From positions 81,008-145,007 of the forward strand of contig NZ_BBIW01000014.1 in NCBI RefSeq assembly GCF_000732325.1: DNA of 64,000 nt. The letters run 5' to 3'. The position numbers and the translations under genes are program-made. A model generated the notes under the pieces. The model was not told where the DNA came from, made no database searches, and worked only from the letters and a program-made list of their open reading frames with translations. This stretch comes from Paenibacillus sp. TCA20 (GTDB lineage: Bacteria; Bacillota; Bacilli; Paenibacillales; Paenibacillaceae). Shown piece after piece: positions 1 to 7,887 of this stretch. Each line of letters opens with the position of its first letter. Within the stretch, counting starts at the first letter, position 1.

Positions 1-633
1 CTGTTAAAAAGCCAGATGCGCAGAAATCAAGCAGCGATCTTCGGTACGGGGTCAGTTCTGTTTATGCTGCTCGCCGTCCTTATTGATCCCTATCGACCCA
101 ATCAACTTTATGGTAATTTAAGCTTGACGATATACTCCATAACGACACCGCTGCTGTTACTGGTCGCGCTGCTGTTTACACTGCGTTCAGGGGACCGGGG
201 GCTAAGATCGGTGGAGAGAATTACGCCCTACCCACTGGCATTGATTGCATACAGCCGGGCTCTCTTGACATTTCTAACGGTGCTTGTGCTTGCACTTCTC
301 AGTAATGGAATCGTGTATCTGAGAACGGCGACAGTGGGTGGCGATGTATCCCACTTCGGACATTTTGTCCTGGTGTGGTTGGGGGTAACACTGCTAACTG
401 GCGGGTCGGCAATGTCACTTCTGTTCTACAGAGGAGTGAAGGCGGCCATGCTCGGTTCTTCTGTCGTCTATCTAATATGGCTGGTGGTTCAGCAGCAGCT
501 GTCCATTACGGAGAGCCCAGGTTCCCCCATCTTGTTATGGATCGACAGCCTCGTATTCGTTGCCGGAGCTGCCTTGATCCTATTTGCACACTACAGAAGC
601 CGGGCACTTATTGCTGGAGTGAGGAAGACATGA
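1..633 (+). CDS. ABC transporter permease-like membrane protein (5' partial)
   Basis: The frame is open from the first base, so the true start lies left of the window. About 210 residues are visible, with roughly five or six hydrophobic segments and short basic loops, as in ABC-2 type or multidrug-export permeases. The stop overlaps the start of the next gene (ATGA), which encodes an ABC ATPase, so the two are translationally coupled and probably form one exporter. No substrate can be read from the sequence. The permease call rests mainly on membrane topology and context. Confidence 0.6.
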   Translation: MLKSQMRRNQAAIFGTGSVLFMLLAVLIDPYRPNQLYGNLSLTIYSITTPLLLLVALLFTLRSGDRGLRSVERITPYPLALIAYSRALLTFLTVLVLALLSNGIVYLRTATVGGDVSHFGHFVLVWLGVTLLTGGSAMSLLFYRGVKAAMLGSSVVYLIWLVVQQQLSITESPGSPILLWIDSLVFVAGAALILFAHYRSRALIAGVRKT

Positions 634-1496
634 TTACGCTAAGTCAAATTCGGCAGCAAATGGGCAGCTTTGTATTGGACATTGAATCTTTAACTCTGCA
701 TAATGGATTAACGATTCTTGTTGGAGAGAACGGAGCGGGAAAGACGACGCTGCTAGAGCTTCTCGCTACCGTGAGCGAAGTGCAGAATAATGGCGAGATC
801 CGCTATGAAGGCAAGAGGGCAGCAGGCTATGATTTATTACTTGTGCGGAGCAGGATGGGATATGTCCCCTCTTCTATGGAGCTGTACGGGAGTCTGACGG
901 TTTATAATCAGCTGCGTTATTTTGGTGAACTAAAGGGCATTTATGATGATGCAGTGTTTAGAAAGCTGCTGCTGGATTTTGACCTCGAGAAAGCTGCAGC
1001 TGTCAAGATTCGAAAACTATCAAGTGGCATTGTCCGCAGAATTCATATTGCGCAAGCGATGCTTACGAATCCACTATTCCTGCTGCTCGATGAGCCTATG
1101 AATGGACTTGATGCTGCTTTTCGTAGAAGTATCATTTCATATTTGTCCCAATCGGCTCAGCATCGCACCGTAGTAGCGGCTTCTCATGAGCTGCAGGAAT
1201 GGGATCGAAGTGCGGATTATGTACTGTGGCTGGATCGGGGCAGGGTTGCTTTCTACGGCTCCACCTATGAATGGACTCAGCGGGTGACAAGTGAAGTGTA
1301 TGAAGGAGAAGTCAGCGATAAGGAGCTGGCTCAAATCCCTGAGAGCTGTATCATTGCGCGAAGAGCAATACCAGATGGTCATGTGGTTCGGCTGTTCGAG
1401 GCAGGTCAGTTGAACTCATCTTTTCATAAAGTAACTCCAGGTATGGAGGATGCTTATTTTATCAGAAAAAGACTACAGTCCCCTCGTAATGATTAA
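630..1496 (+). CDS. ABC transporter ATP-binding protein
   Basis: A 288-residue cytoplasmic ATPase. Near the N-terminus is the Walker A motif GENGAGKTT; further on are a signature-like stretch LSSGIVRR and Walker B FLLLLDEPMNGLD, followed by the switch histidine in ASHE. The C-terminal ~80 residues resemble the variable tail of ABC-2 type exporter ATPases. The signature is atypical (SSGI rather than SGGQ). The start is the ATG that overlaps the permease stop; the frame stays open further upstream, but that would overlap the permease deeply. It likely energises the permease encoded just upstream. Substrate unknown. Confidence 0.85.
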   Translation: MITLSQIRQQMGSFVLDIESLTLHNGLTILVGENGAGKTTLLELLATVSEVQNNGEIRYEGKRAAGYDLLLVRSRMGYVPSSMELYGSLTVYNQLRYFGELKGIYDDAVFRKLLLDFDLEKAAAVKIRKLSSGIVRRIHIAQAMLTNPLFLLLDEPMNGLDAAFRRSIISYLSQSAQHRTVVAASHELQEWDRSADYVLWLDRGRVAFYGSTYEWTQRVTSEVYEGEVSDKELAQIPESCIIARRAIPDGHVVRLFEAGQLNSSFHKVTPGMEDAYFIRKRLQSPRND

Positions 1497-1664
1497 AGCG
1501 AGGATTTGTGGTCTCTTTTTTTGGTGTTCGTTGTTAGCAAAATCAAAATAAATAATTATTATAGGAAAAGTAGGGATTGATCTTTTCAAAGTTAACAAAT
1601 TATGAGAGAATATGGAAAAAAAGCAGCGAGCGTTTGCCCCGCTCAAGAGGAGGAAAACAGAAAT

Positions 1665-2984
1665 ATGTCTAATGAACAAAAAGATTACGCATTTGAGACT
1701 CTTGCTGTACATGCAGGTCAGAAAATTGATCCAACAACGTTATCGCGGGCTGTTCCTTTGTACCAGACAACTTCGTATGCTTTTCGTGACAGTGAGCATG
1801 CGGCCAATCTGTTCTCCCTTCAAGAATTTGGTAACATCTATACTCGGATTACCAACCCGACCACAGACGTATTCGAACAGCGAATGGCTGCGCTTGAGGG
1901 CGGGGTAGGGGCGCTCGCTACTGCCTCGGGTCAAGCAGCCATCACTTTTTCTATTCTGAATATTGCTGGTAGCGGCGACGAGATTGTGTCAGCTTCAAGT
2001 CTGTACGGAGGCACGTACAATTTATTCTCTACGACGCTCGCCAAGCTTGGGATTACAGTTAAATTCGTTGACTCGCAAGATCCGGCAAACTTTGAATCGG
2101 CTATTACAGACAAGACCAAAGCCATATATGCCGAGACGATCGGCAACCCACAAGGTAATGTGTTAGATATAGAAGCGGTAGCTGCAATTGCGCATAACCA
2201 TGGCATTCCGCTAATTGTAGATAATACGTTTCCCAGTCCATATCTGCTGCGTCCGATTGAGCATGGTGCCGATATCGTTGTCCACTCAGCGACCAAGTTT
2301 ATCGGCGGGCATGGAACCTCGATTGGCGGTGTGATTGTAGACAGCGGTAAGTTCGACTGGGAGGCAAGCGGGAGGTTTCCAGGATTAACAGAACCAGACC
2401 CAAGTTATCACGGGGTTGTATATACCGAGGCTGTTGGGCCGCAAGCCTATATAATTAAGGCCAGAGTCCAGCTGCTAAGGGATCTTGGATCAGCGATCTC
2501 ACCATTTAATTCATGGCTGCTGCTGCAAGGACTTGAGACCCTTCATTTGAGACTTGAACGGCACAGTGCTAATGCACTTGAAGTGGCAAAATATTTAGAG
2601 CAGCACCCGGACGTTCTGTGGGTGAGCTATGCGGGGCTTCCAAGCCACCCGTCTTACAGCCTTGCACAGAAGTATCTGCCTCGAGGTCAGGGAGCCATAC
2701 TAACTTTCGGAATTAAGGGAGGAGCAGCGGCAGGCAGCAAGCTGATTGAGAATGTTAAACTGTTCTCCCATCTGGCCAATGTAGGGGATTCCAAGTCACT
2801 TATCATCCATCCGGCAAGCACAACGCATCAGCAGCTCTCAGAAGAAGAGCAGATCGCGGCAGGCGTTAATCCAGAGCTGCTCCGCTTGTCGATTGGAACC
2901 GAGAACATTAAGGATATACTCGCTGACCTGAAGCAGGCCATTGAAGCGAGTCAGCTAGATCTGAGCGCGGCTAATTCATCCTAA
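1665..2984 (+). CDS. metY: O-acetylhomoserine aminocarboxypropyltransferase (O-acetylhomoserine sulfhydrylase)
   Basis: A 439-residue PLP enzyme of the Cys/Met metabolism family that makes homocysteine from O-acetylhomoserine and sulfide. Family features are visible: the ETLAVHAGQ opening, the substrate-loop region around YTRITNPTTD, the PLP-stacking region TASGQAA, and the Schiff-base lysine in VVHSATKFIGGHG. The length fits MetY rather than the ~380-residue cystathionine synthases. The start is the ATG with an AAGAGGAGG site ending 11 bases upstream; an upstream in-frame ATG at 1602 lacks such a site. The gene stands alone and a hairpin follows it. I see no S-box or T-box in the 170-base leader. 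The symbol follows the family and is not proven for this organism. Confidence 0.9.
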   Translation: MSNEQKDYAFETLAVHAGQKIDPTTLSRAVPLYQTTSYAFRDSEHAANLFSLQEFGNIYTRITNPTTDVFEQRMAALEGGVGALATASGQAAITFSILNIAGSGDEIVSASSLYGGTYNLFSTTLAKLGITVKFVDSQDPANFESAITDKTKAIYAETIGNPQGNVLDIEAVAAIAHNHGIPLIVDNTFPSPYLLRPIEHGADIVVHSATKFIGGHGTSIGGVIVDSGKFDWEASGRFPGLTEPDPSYHGVVYTEAVGPQAYIIKARVQLLRDLGSAISPFNSWLLLQGLETLHLRLERHSANALEVAKYLEQHPDVLWVSYAGLPSHPSYSLAQKYLPRGQGAILTFGIKGGAAAGSKLIENVKLFSHLANVGDSKSLIIHPASTTHQQLSEEEQIAAGVNPELLRLSIGTENIKDILADLKQAIEASQLDLSAANSS

Positions 2985-2999
2985 ATTAGGTTCGTCTTT

Positions 3000-3033
3000 A
3001 AACCCCAAGCCCTTATTGACAGGGTTTGGGGTT
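3000..3033 (+). terminator. Hairpin terminator after the sulfhydrylase gene
   Basis: AACCCCAAGCCC pairs with the later AGGGTTTGGGGTT across a short loop, 17 bases after the stop codon. The T-rich tail is weak, so termination strength is uncertain. Confidence 0.6.
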
Positions 3034-3084
3034 CATTGCATTAACCTATTCAGTTTCCGTCAAATGAAAGTTTCAACATTCTTA

Positions 3085-3114
3085 TTTACAATTTCTGTGG
3101 GCCAGGTATATAAT
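3085..3114 (+). promoter_or_regulatory. Promoter upstream of the P1B4 ATPase gene
   Basis: A -35 TTTACA (3085-3090) and a -10 TATAAT (3109-3114) are separated by 18 bases. Transcription would begin near 3121, about 190 bases before the ATPase start. This leaves a long leader containing a Fur-like box and a perfect hairpin. Confidence 0.6.
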
Positions 3115-3160
3115 ACAGTAAAAGTTGCGCAAAACAAAAATAATTGTATAAATGCAAAAA

Positions 3161-3175
3161 TGATTATCATTCTCA
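3161..3175. promoter_or_regulatory. Fur box (7-1-7)
   Basis: TGATTATCATTCTCA matches the Bacillus Fur 7-1-7 consensus TGATAATNATTATCA at 12 of 14 defined positions, and the PerR consensus at only about 10. It lies downstream of the predicted -10, in the leader of the metal-efflux ATPase gene. Fur control of PfeT-type ATPases is known in Bacillus and Listeria. Binding here is inferred. Confidence 0.65.
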
Positions 3176-3206
3176 ATGATGTCAACATGCCATTTTTACG
3201 AAAAAC

Positions 3207-3237
3207 CATGCTGCTTCGGGCTTCCCGAAGCAGCATG
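3207..3237 (+). other. Perfect 14-bp hairpin in the leader of the P1B4 ATPase gene
   Basis: CATGCTGCTTCGGG is followed by the loop CTT and then its exact complement. A short TCATTTTAA tail follows. The position, between the Fur box and the ATPase start, would suit a leader terminator or attenuator, or the 3' end of a short Fur-controlled transcript. The T-tract is weak. Confidence 0.6.
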
Positions 3238-3313
3238 TGTCATTTTAAGGCCATTAACAATGGCTCTCATTCTCAATTAGAAGTAAAGCGATGAAGAAAG
3301 GATTGTGAAGAAT

Positions 3314-5266
3314 ATGGAGGCTATTCAGCAACGAATAAGTACAGCGGCTCAAGTGGATGAACAAGGGCTATCTCCTCAGCGTCCCGGACGCAAAAGAGGT
3401 CCGAATTTTAAGATGATGCTTAAGAACAGGGAGATGCAGGCGGCACTCGGCAGCGGGATGATGATGCTGGCAGCATGGGGGATCTCAGGCAGCTATGAGC
3501 TTATTTCTATCGTGCTGTATATAGCAGCTTATACGATAGGAGGATGGGCCAAAGCCAAGGAAGGTGTGGAGACACTCGTCAAAGACCGGGATTTGGACGT
3601 GAATCTTCTCATGATTGCTGCAGCCATGGGCGCAGCAGCGATCGGCTATTGGAATGAAGGAGCGATGCTCATCTTTATCTTTGCGCTCAGCGGTGCGCTT
3701 GAGAGCTACACGACGGAACGCAGTCATAAAGATATCTCCTCCTTGATTGGGTTGAAGCCAGAGACTGCGCTGCGACTGAAGGATGGGGCAGTAGAGCAGG
3801 TTGCAATCGAGCGGCTTCAGCCTGGAGATTTACTGCTGGTTAAACCGGGTGAAATATTGCCTTCTGACGGCAAAGTATACAAGGGCTATTCCGCTGTGAA
3901 TCAAGCTTCTATTACAGGAGAATCGATTCCAGTGGAGAAGAGTGCAGGAGATCAGGTATATGCCGGCACAATGAACGGCGAAGGGGCTTTATATATTGAA
4001 GTGACTCAGCCAGCCGATAATACATTATTCTCGAAGATCATCAAATTGGTAGAGGAGGCGCAATCCGAGGTCCCGGCTTCTCAGCGGTTCATTGAGAAAT
4101 TTGAAGGGATTTATGCCAAATTAGTTGTCTTGATTACTCTCGTTCTTGTTCTAGCGATGCCGCTGCTGTTTGCCATCCCCTGGGGAGATGCTTTTTATAA
4201 GGCGATGGTATTCCTGGTTGTTGCTTCTCCGTGTGCTTTGGTTGCTTCGATCATGCCAGTAATGCTGTCTTCGATCTCAAGCAGTGCGAGAAGAGGGCTA
4301 TTGTTTAAGGGTGGAGCACACGTAGAGAATATGGCGAAGACGGCGGTGGTGGCCTTTGACAAGACAGGGACCTTGACGAGAGGCGTTCCTGAAGTTACCG
4401 ATTTGATCGCGGCCTCCGGGTATGACGAGATGACCCTTCTATCTCACGCGGCAGCAGTGGAAAGTCAGTCTACACATCCACTGGCAGAGGCGATTGCAGC
4501 AAGGGCGATTGCAGCTGGAGCACAGCGGATCCAGGCTGACGATGTCCAGAATATCACCGGCTGGGGAATCAAGGGCAGAATTGCCGGGCAGTTATGGAAG
4601 GTAGGTAAAACAGATGTGCTGGATGAGACCGATGCGGATCCGGCTTGGATACAGCTCAGGTCAGAGCTTGAGCGTGAGGGCAAGACGGTCTCCGTTATTA
4701 TGCAGGAAGATCACATTGCGGGCCTGATCGCGATGCGGGATACGGTTCGTCCACAAGCAATGAAGGCGGTGAAACTGCTGCAAGAGCTTGGTATCAAGGT
4801 AGCCATGCTGACGGGCGATCGTCAGGCTACAGCTGATGTCATTGCGAAGGAAACGGGAGTTGATCTCGTTTATGCCGGTCTGCTTCCAGAGCAAAAAGTA
4901 GAGAGAGTTCGCTCCCTGCGTGAGCAATATGGCCATGTCGTCATGGTTGGCGACGGCGTTAATGATGCTCCTGCACTAGCTGCGGCAACGGTAGGTATGG
5001 GCATGGGAATGTCGGGCAGCGGAACGGCCATAGAGGTCGCAGATGTGGTGCTGATGAACGATAACATTGAAGAGATCGCGTGGAGTGTGACACAGTCAAG
5101 ACGTGCCGCAAGAGTAGTGAAGCAGAACATCGTCTTTGCCATTAGCGTGATCACCATTTTGATTGCAGGAAATTTCATTTCTGAGCTGGCACTTCCTCTC
5201 GGTGTGATTGGACATGAGGGCAGTACAATTCTCGTGATTCTCAATGGACTTCGATTATTAAGGTGA
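3314..5266 (+). CDS. pfeT: P1B4-type heavy-metal efflux ATPase (PfeT/ZosA-like)
   Basis: A 650-residue membrane P-type ATPase that pumps a divalent metal, probably ferrous iron, out of the cell. The actuator motif TGES, the phosphorylation motif DKTGTLT (Asp ~349) and GDGVNDAPAL are all present. Transmembrane helix 4 carries SPC instead of CPC, and the C-terminal helix carries HEGST near residue 634. Those two marks define the P1B4 subgroup, which includes B. subtilis PfeT (formerly ZosA). There is no N-terminal CxxC metal domain. I chose the ATG at 3314 with AAAGGA 11 bases upstream; the GTG at 3305 sits only 2 bases from that site. A Fur box and a perfect hairpin precede it. Substrate is by family analogy; Co2+ or Zn2+ cannot be excluded. 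Confidence 0.85.
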   Translation: MEAIQQRISTAAQVDEQGLSPQRPGRKRGPNFKMMLKNREMQAALGSGMMMLAAWGISGSYELISIVLYIAAYTIGGWAKAKEGVETLVKDRDLDVNLLMIAAAMGAAAIGYWNEGAMLIFIFALSGALESYTTERSHKDISSLIGLKPETALRLKDGAVEQVAIERLQPGDLLLVKPGEILPSDGKVYKGYSAVNQASITGESIPVEKSAGDQVYAGTMNGEGALYIEVTQPADNTLFSKIIKLVEEAQSEVPASQRFIEKFEGIYAKLVVLITLVLVLAMPLLFAIPWGDAFYKAMVFLVVASPCALVASIMPVMLSSISSSARRGLLFKGGAHVENMAKTAVVAFDKTGTLTRGVPEVTDLIAASGYDEMTLLSHAAAVESQSTHPLAEAIAARAIAAGAQRIQADDVQNITGWGIKGRIAGQLWKVGKTDVLDETDADPAWIQLRSELEREGKTVSVIMQEDHIAGLIAMRDTVRPQAMKAVKLLQELGIKVAMLTGDRQATADVIAKETGVDLVYAGLLPEQKVERVRSLREQYGHVVMVGDGVNDAPALAAATVGMGMGMSGSGTAIEVADVVLMNDNIEEIAWSVTQSRRAARVVKQNIVFAISVITILIAGNFISELALPLGVIGHEGSTILVILNGLRLLR

Positions 5267-5289
5267 ATGGATCACATAGACACGAGCAC

Positions 5290-5347
5290 CATAATAAAAG
5301 CGCCGTTTGCTCCTGCAGGCTTCAAGCCTGGGGCAAACGACGCTTTT
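5290..5347. terminator. Bidirectional terminator between convergent genes
   Basis: AAAGCG and GTTTGC on the left pair with GCAAAC and CGCTTTTT on the right, with an inner CAGGCTTCAAGCCTG stem-loop. A run of A on one side and T on the other would let it serve both the efflux ATPase gene and the facing ZIP transporter gene. Confidence 0.8.
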
Positions 5348-5421
5348 TGCTGCTATATAACGTAAGCTTCGTTCTCATAGGATTCATGAAGCCTGTGAGA
5401 AAAATTTGCTGTAGGATCGGA

Positions 5422-6153
5422 TCAGAATAACTCGGTGAGTGTAATCATCGTAATCAGTCCCAGGATGAAAGAGATCGTCGCCACTCGCTGGTTGCCGTCT
5501 CCATGGCTCTCCGGAATAAGCTCCTTATATACGATGAACATCATGGCTCCGGCTGCGAAGGCAAGGCCATAAGGCACGAGTCCATCAACGACACTACTAA
5601 GCGAATAACCGATAATGCTGGTCACAATTTCTACTGCACCCGTTAAAGTGGCAATACCCAGTGCCTTGAACCGGCCGATATTCTGATTAACGAGGAAGAG
5701 AGCAACGAGAAACCCCTCCGGCGCATTTTGCAGTCCGATGGACAGCGCAATCAAATTACCTAAGCTGTCATCTCCACTGGCATAGCTGACGCCGACAGAC
5801 AAGCCTTCAGGCAAGTTGTGCATCGTTATGGCAGCAATGATAAGAAACGCTTTGCCTTCAATATTAAAGGGACGCGATTCTGGATTTTCCAGATCAATAT
5901 GCGGTATATACATTTCCAGCACCAAGAGAACGATACTGCCCGCAAGGATCCCTATGAACAGAACCAATAGATTAGATTGACCCAGTGCTTCTGGAATAAG
6001 ACTGTAGAGTGAAGCTGAGGTCATAATTCCGGCCGCATAGGCCAGCAAAATGTCCCGGAGCCGGTGTGTGACCTTGCGCATAAACAAGATCGGGATGGCT
6101 CCAAGCCCTGTAGACAGAGCGGATATAACACTTCCTATTAATGCTTCAACCAT
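5422..6153 (-). CDS. ZIP family metal transporter
   Basis: A 243-residue membrane protein with about eight transmembrane segments. The ZIP signature appears as HNLPEG in helix 4 and NAPEG in helix 5, and HIDLE lies in the loop between helices 3 and 4. ZIP proteins bring Zn, Fe or Mn into the cytoplasm; bacterial ZupT is the nearest named type. A GAGGAGGG site precedes the ATG. A near-perfect PerR box covers its predicted -10 on this strand, so it is likely controlled by peroxide and Fe/Mn status. It converges with the metal-efflux ATPase, giving an importer and an exporter back to back. Metal specificity cannot be read from the sequence. Confidence 0.88.
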   Translation of the reverse strand: MVEALIGSVISALSTGLGAIPILFMRKVTHRLRDILLAYAAGIMTSASLYSLIPEALGQSNLLVLFIGILAGSIVLLVLEMYIPHIDLENPESRPFNIEGKAFLIIAAITMHNLPEGLSVGVSYASGDDSLGNLIALSIGLQNAPEGFLVALFLVNQNIGRFKALGIATLTGAVEIVTSIIGYSLSSVVDGLVPYGLAFAAGAMMFIVYKELIPESHGDGNQRVATISFILGLITMITLTELF

Positions 6154-6222
6154 ATCTTTTTTTACTCCCTCCTCTAATGCAGCACATCTATAATTCAGGT
6201 GACATCAACCGACAAATGAGCA

Positions 6223-6251
6223 TTGACATCGACTTTGAAATTGCTCATAAT
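6223..6251 (+). promoter_or_regulatory. Possible distal promoter for trxB
   Basis: TTGACA (6223-6228), a 17-base spacer, then CATAAT (6246-6251), pointing toward trxB and ending just before the PerR box. Confidence 0.4.
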
Positions 6252-6261
6252 GATGACTAGA

Positions 6262-6276
6262 TTAGAATTATTATAA
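6262..6276. promoter_or_regulatory. PerR box overlapping the ZIP transporter -10
   Basis: TTAGAATTATTATAA differs from the Bacillus PerR consensus TTATAATNATTATAA at one position. On the minus strand the -10 TATAAT (6270-6275) lies inside the box, with -35 TTTACG (6294-6299) 18 bases away. That is the classic repressor position. It lies ~110 bases upstream of the ZIP start and ~210 bases upstream of trxB. Confidence 0.7.
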
Positions 6277-6419
6277 ATTATGTATTCCATTTCCGTAAAG
6301 TTGACGATTTCTTGAACAGGTGGAGTCATTCAATACATTATTCATGATCCTTTTTCTGGTGACAACTCTTTTTTGAGTTTATGTTGTGTTACAGGTTCTA
6401 ATACATATTGTATGTTTGC

Positions 6420-6450
6420 TTGACACCAGTTCATTCAAAGTATGTATATT
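6420..6450 (+). promoter_or_regulatory. Proximal promoter for trxB
   Basis: TTGACA at 6420-6425 and TATATT at 6445-6450 with a 19-base spacer; a shifted -10 gives 18. It lies just upstream of the trxB ribosome binding site GGGAGG. The rest of the 330-base gap holds the PerR box and the distal promoter. Confidence 0.5.
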
Positions 6451-6486
6451 GCAGCAATTTGCGGATAGCAGCGGGAGGTTATTTAA

Positions 6487-7428
6487 ATGTATAAATCAGT
6501 CATTATCGGTACAGGCCCTGCGGGTCTGACAGCAGCGATTTATCTCGCTCGTGCCAATCTAAGTCCACTTGTCATTGAAGGCCCGGAACCGGGTGGTCAA
6601 TTGACCACGACGACTGAAGTAGAGAATTTCCCTGGCTTCCCAGAAGGAATTATGGGACCAGAGCTTATGGATAATATGCGTAAACAAGCCGAGCGTTTCG
6701 GTGCTGAATTCCGCACAGGTTGGGTGAACAGCATTGATATGGCTCAGCGTCCTTTCAAGATTCAAGTTGAGGGGCAGGGTGAGATCGTGTCCGAAACCGT
6801 TATCTTGTCTACAGGAGCATCTGCCAAGTATCTTGGAATTCCTGGGGAGCAGGAGAACGTGGGTTATGGTGTCAGCACTTGCGCGACATGCGACGGCTTC
6901 TTCTTCCGTGGTAAAGAAATCGTAGTGATCGGCGGCGGTGATTCCGCTCTGGAAGAAGCGAACTTCCTGACTCGCTTCGCTTCCAAAGTAACACTGGTAC
7001 ACCGTCGTGAAGAGCTTCGTGCTTCGAAGATCATGCAGGACCGTGCCCGCAGCAACGAGAAGATCGAGTGGGCGCTTAACCGTACACCGGTTGAGATTGT
7101 TGCTGGTGAAGGCGGAGTTAAGGGCGTTAAGGTGCTTAACAATGCTACTGGAGAAGAAGAGATGATTGAAGTAAGCGGCGTATTCGTAGCGATTGGTCAC
7201 AATCCGAACACGGGCTTCTTGAACGGCCAAGTAACGATTGACTCCAATGGTTATATTGTTGTGAATCCTGGAACGAGCGAAACGAACGTTCCTGGCGTAT
7301 TCGCTTGCGGTGACGTACAAGATACACGTTATAGACAAGCCATTACAGCAGCAGGCAGCGGATGCAAAGCAGCGATTGATGCTGAGAAATTCATCGAAAG
7401 CCTGGAGCATAGCGCAGTTGCTAACTAA
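6487..7428 (+). CDS. trxB: Thioredoxin-disulfide reductase
   Basis: A 313-residue cytosolic FAD enzyme that uses NADPH to reduce thioredoxin. The FAD-binding motif GTGPAGLTAA is at the N-terminus, the redox-active CATCDG has cysteines near residues 132 and 135, the NADPH motif is GGGDSALEEA, and the C-terminal FAD motif is FACGDVQD. Length and motif order match B. subtilis TrxB. A GGGAGG site precedes the ATG. The start is 333 bases from the divergent ZIP gene, with a PerR box in that gap. A glutaredoxin-like gene follows 54 bases later, so both may share a transcript. Confidence 0.95.
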   Translation: MYKSVIIGTGPAGLTAAIYLARANLSPLVIEGPEPGGQLTTTTEVENFPGFPEGIMGPELMDNMRKQAERFGAEFRTGWVNSIDMAQRPFKIQVEGQGEIVSETVILSTGASAKYLGIPGEQENVGYGVSTCATCDGFFFRGKEIVVIGGGDSALEEANFLTRFASKVTLVHRREELRASKIMQDRARSNEKIEWALNRTPVEIVAGEGGVKGVKVLNNATGEEEMIEVSGVFVAIGHNPNTGFLNGQVTIDSNGYIVVNPGTSETNVPGVFACGDVQDTRYRQAITAAGSGCKAAIDAEKFIESLEHSAVAN

Positions 7429-7482
7429 TAGAGCTTTAGCTTAACTTATTAATTTAAAATTTCTTCTTACGAGGTGAATATG

Positions 7483-7719
7483 ATGGATAAAGCAATAGTA
7501 TATACTTCTACCAACTGTCCGCATTGCCGTCAGGTGAAGAGCTATCTCACAGAGAACGGCATTGAGTATGAAGAGCGCAATATCGAACAGAGCGACGAAT
7601 TTGCACAGCAAGTATGGGATATGGGGCTTCGTGCAGTACCTGTAACCGTGCTTGGCGAGCACCGTATCGTTGGCATGAACAAATTGCAGTTCCACAAGGC
7701 ACTTAATCCGCAAGGATAA
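7483..7719 (+). CDS. Glutaredoxin family protein
   Basis: A 78-residue thioredoxin-fold protein with the redox motif CPHC near the N-terminus and the cis-proline region AVPVTVLG. Small proteins of this kind (NrdH/YruB-like) receive electrons from thioredoxin reductase or glutathione-type thiols. The preceding trxB suggests that TrxB may reduce it. I chose the second ATG (GAGG ends 8 bases upstream); an ATG at 7480 and a GTG at 7474 are also in frame. A strong hairpin follows. Confidence 0.85.
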   Translation: MDKAIVYTSTNCPHCRQVKSYLTENGIEYEERNIEQSDEFAQQVWDMGLRAVPVTVLGEHRIVGMNKLQFHKALNPQG

Positions 7720-7737
7720 GATATGAAGTCGTAGCAT

Positions 7738-7852
7738 AACCGCACCCTGTGTAGTAGTTGTTCCCTCACCTAATAGAGAACAGAGGCATCGATAAGATGG
7801 ATTTGTTCTCGGTTACAAGAGAGTAAGGGACACAGCCGCTGAGGGGTGCGGT
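7738..7852 (+). ncRNA. Candidate structured RNA ending in an intrinsic terminator
   Basis: Four nested pairings can be read by eye: AACCGCACCC with GGGTGCGGTT (10 bp), TGTTCCCT with AGGGACA, GAGAACA with TGTTCTC, and an apical CATC/GATG. A TTTTTCTTTTT run follows. The extended rod with internal loops is larger than a plain terminator. It could be a small RNA, the 3' end of the trxB transcript, or a leader for the nagZ gene that starts shortly after. I could not match it to a known RNA family. Confidence 0.45.
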
Positions 7853-7887
7853 TTTTCTTTTTGCTGTAAGATGGGTAGTATAGTGTT

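Noticed and set aside
1497..1664. SAM (S-box) riboswitch before the O-acetylhomoserine sulfhydrylase gene
   Set aside because: The 170-base leader is AT-rich and lacks the conserved S-box stretches.
3016..3294. 92-codon frame before the P1B4 ATPase gene
   Set aside because: It crosses the promoter, Fur box and hairpin, has no ribosome binding site, and the composition is not protein-like.
6559..7410. Long open frame on the minus strand across trxB (283 codons)
   Set aside because: Same cause: it is antisense to a well-conserved enzyme gene and its translation looks like no known protein.
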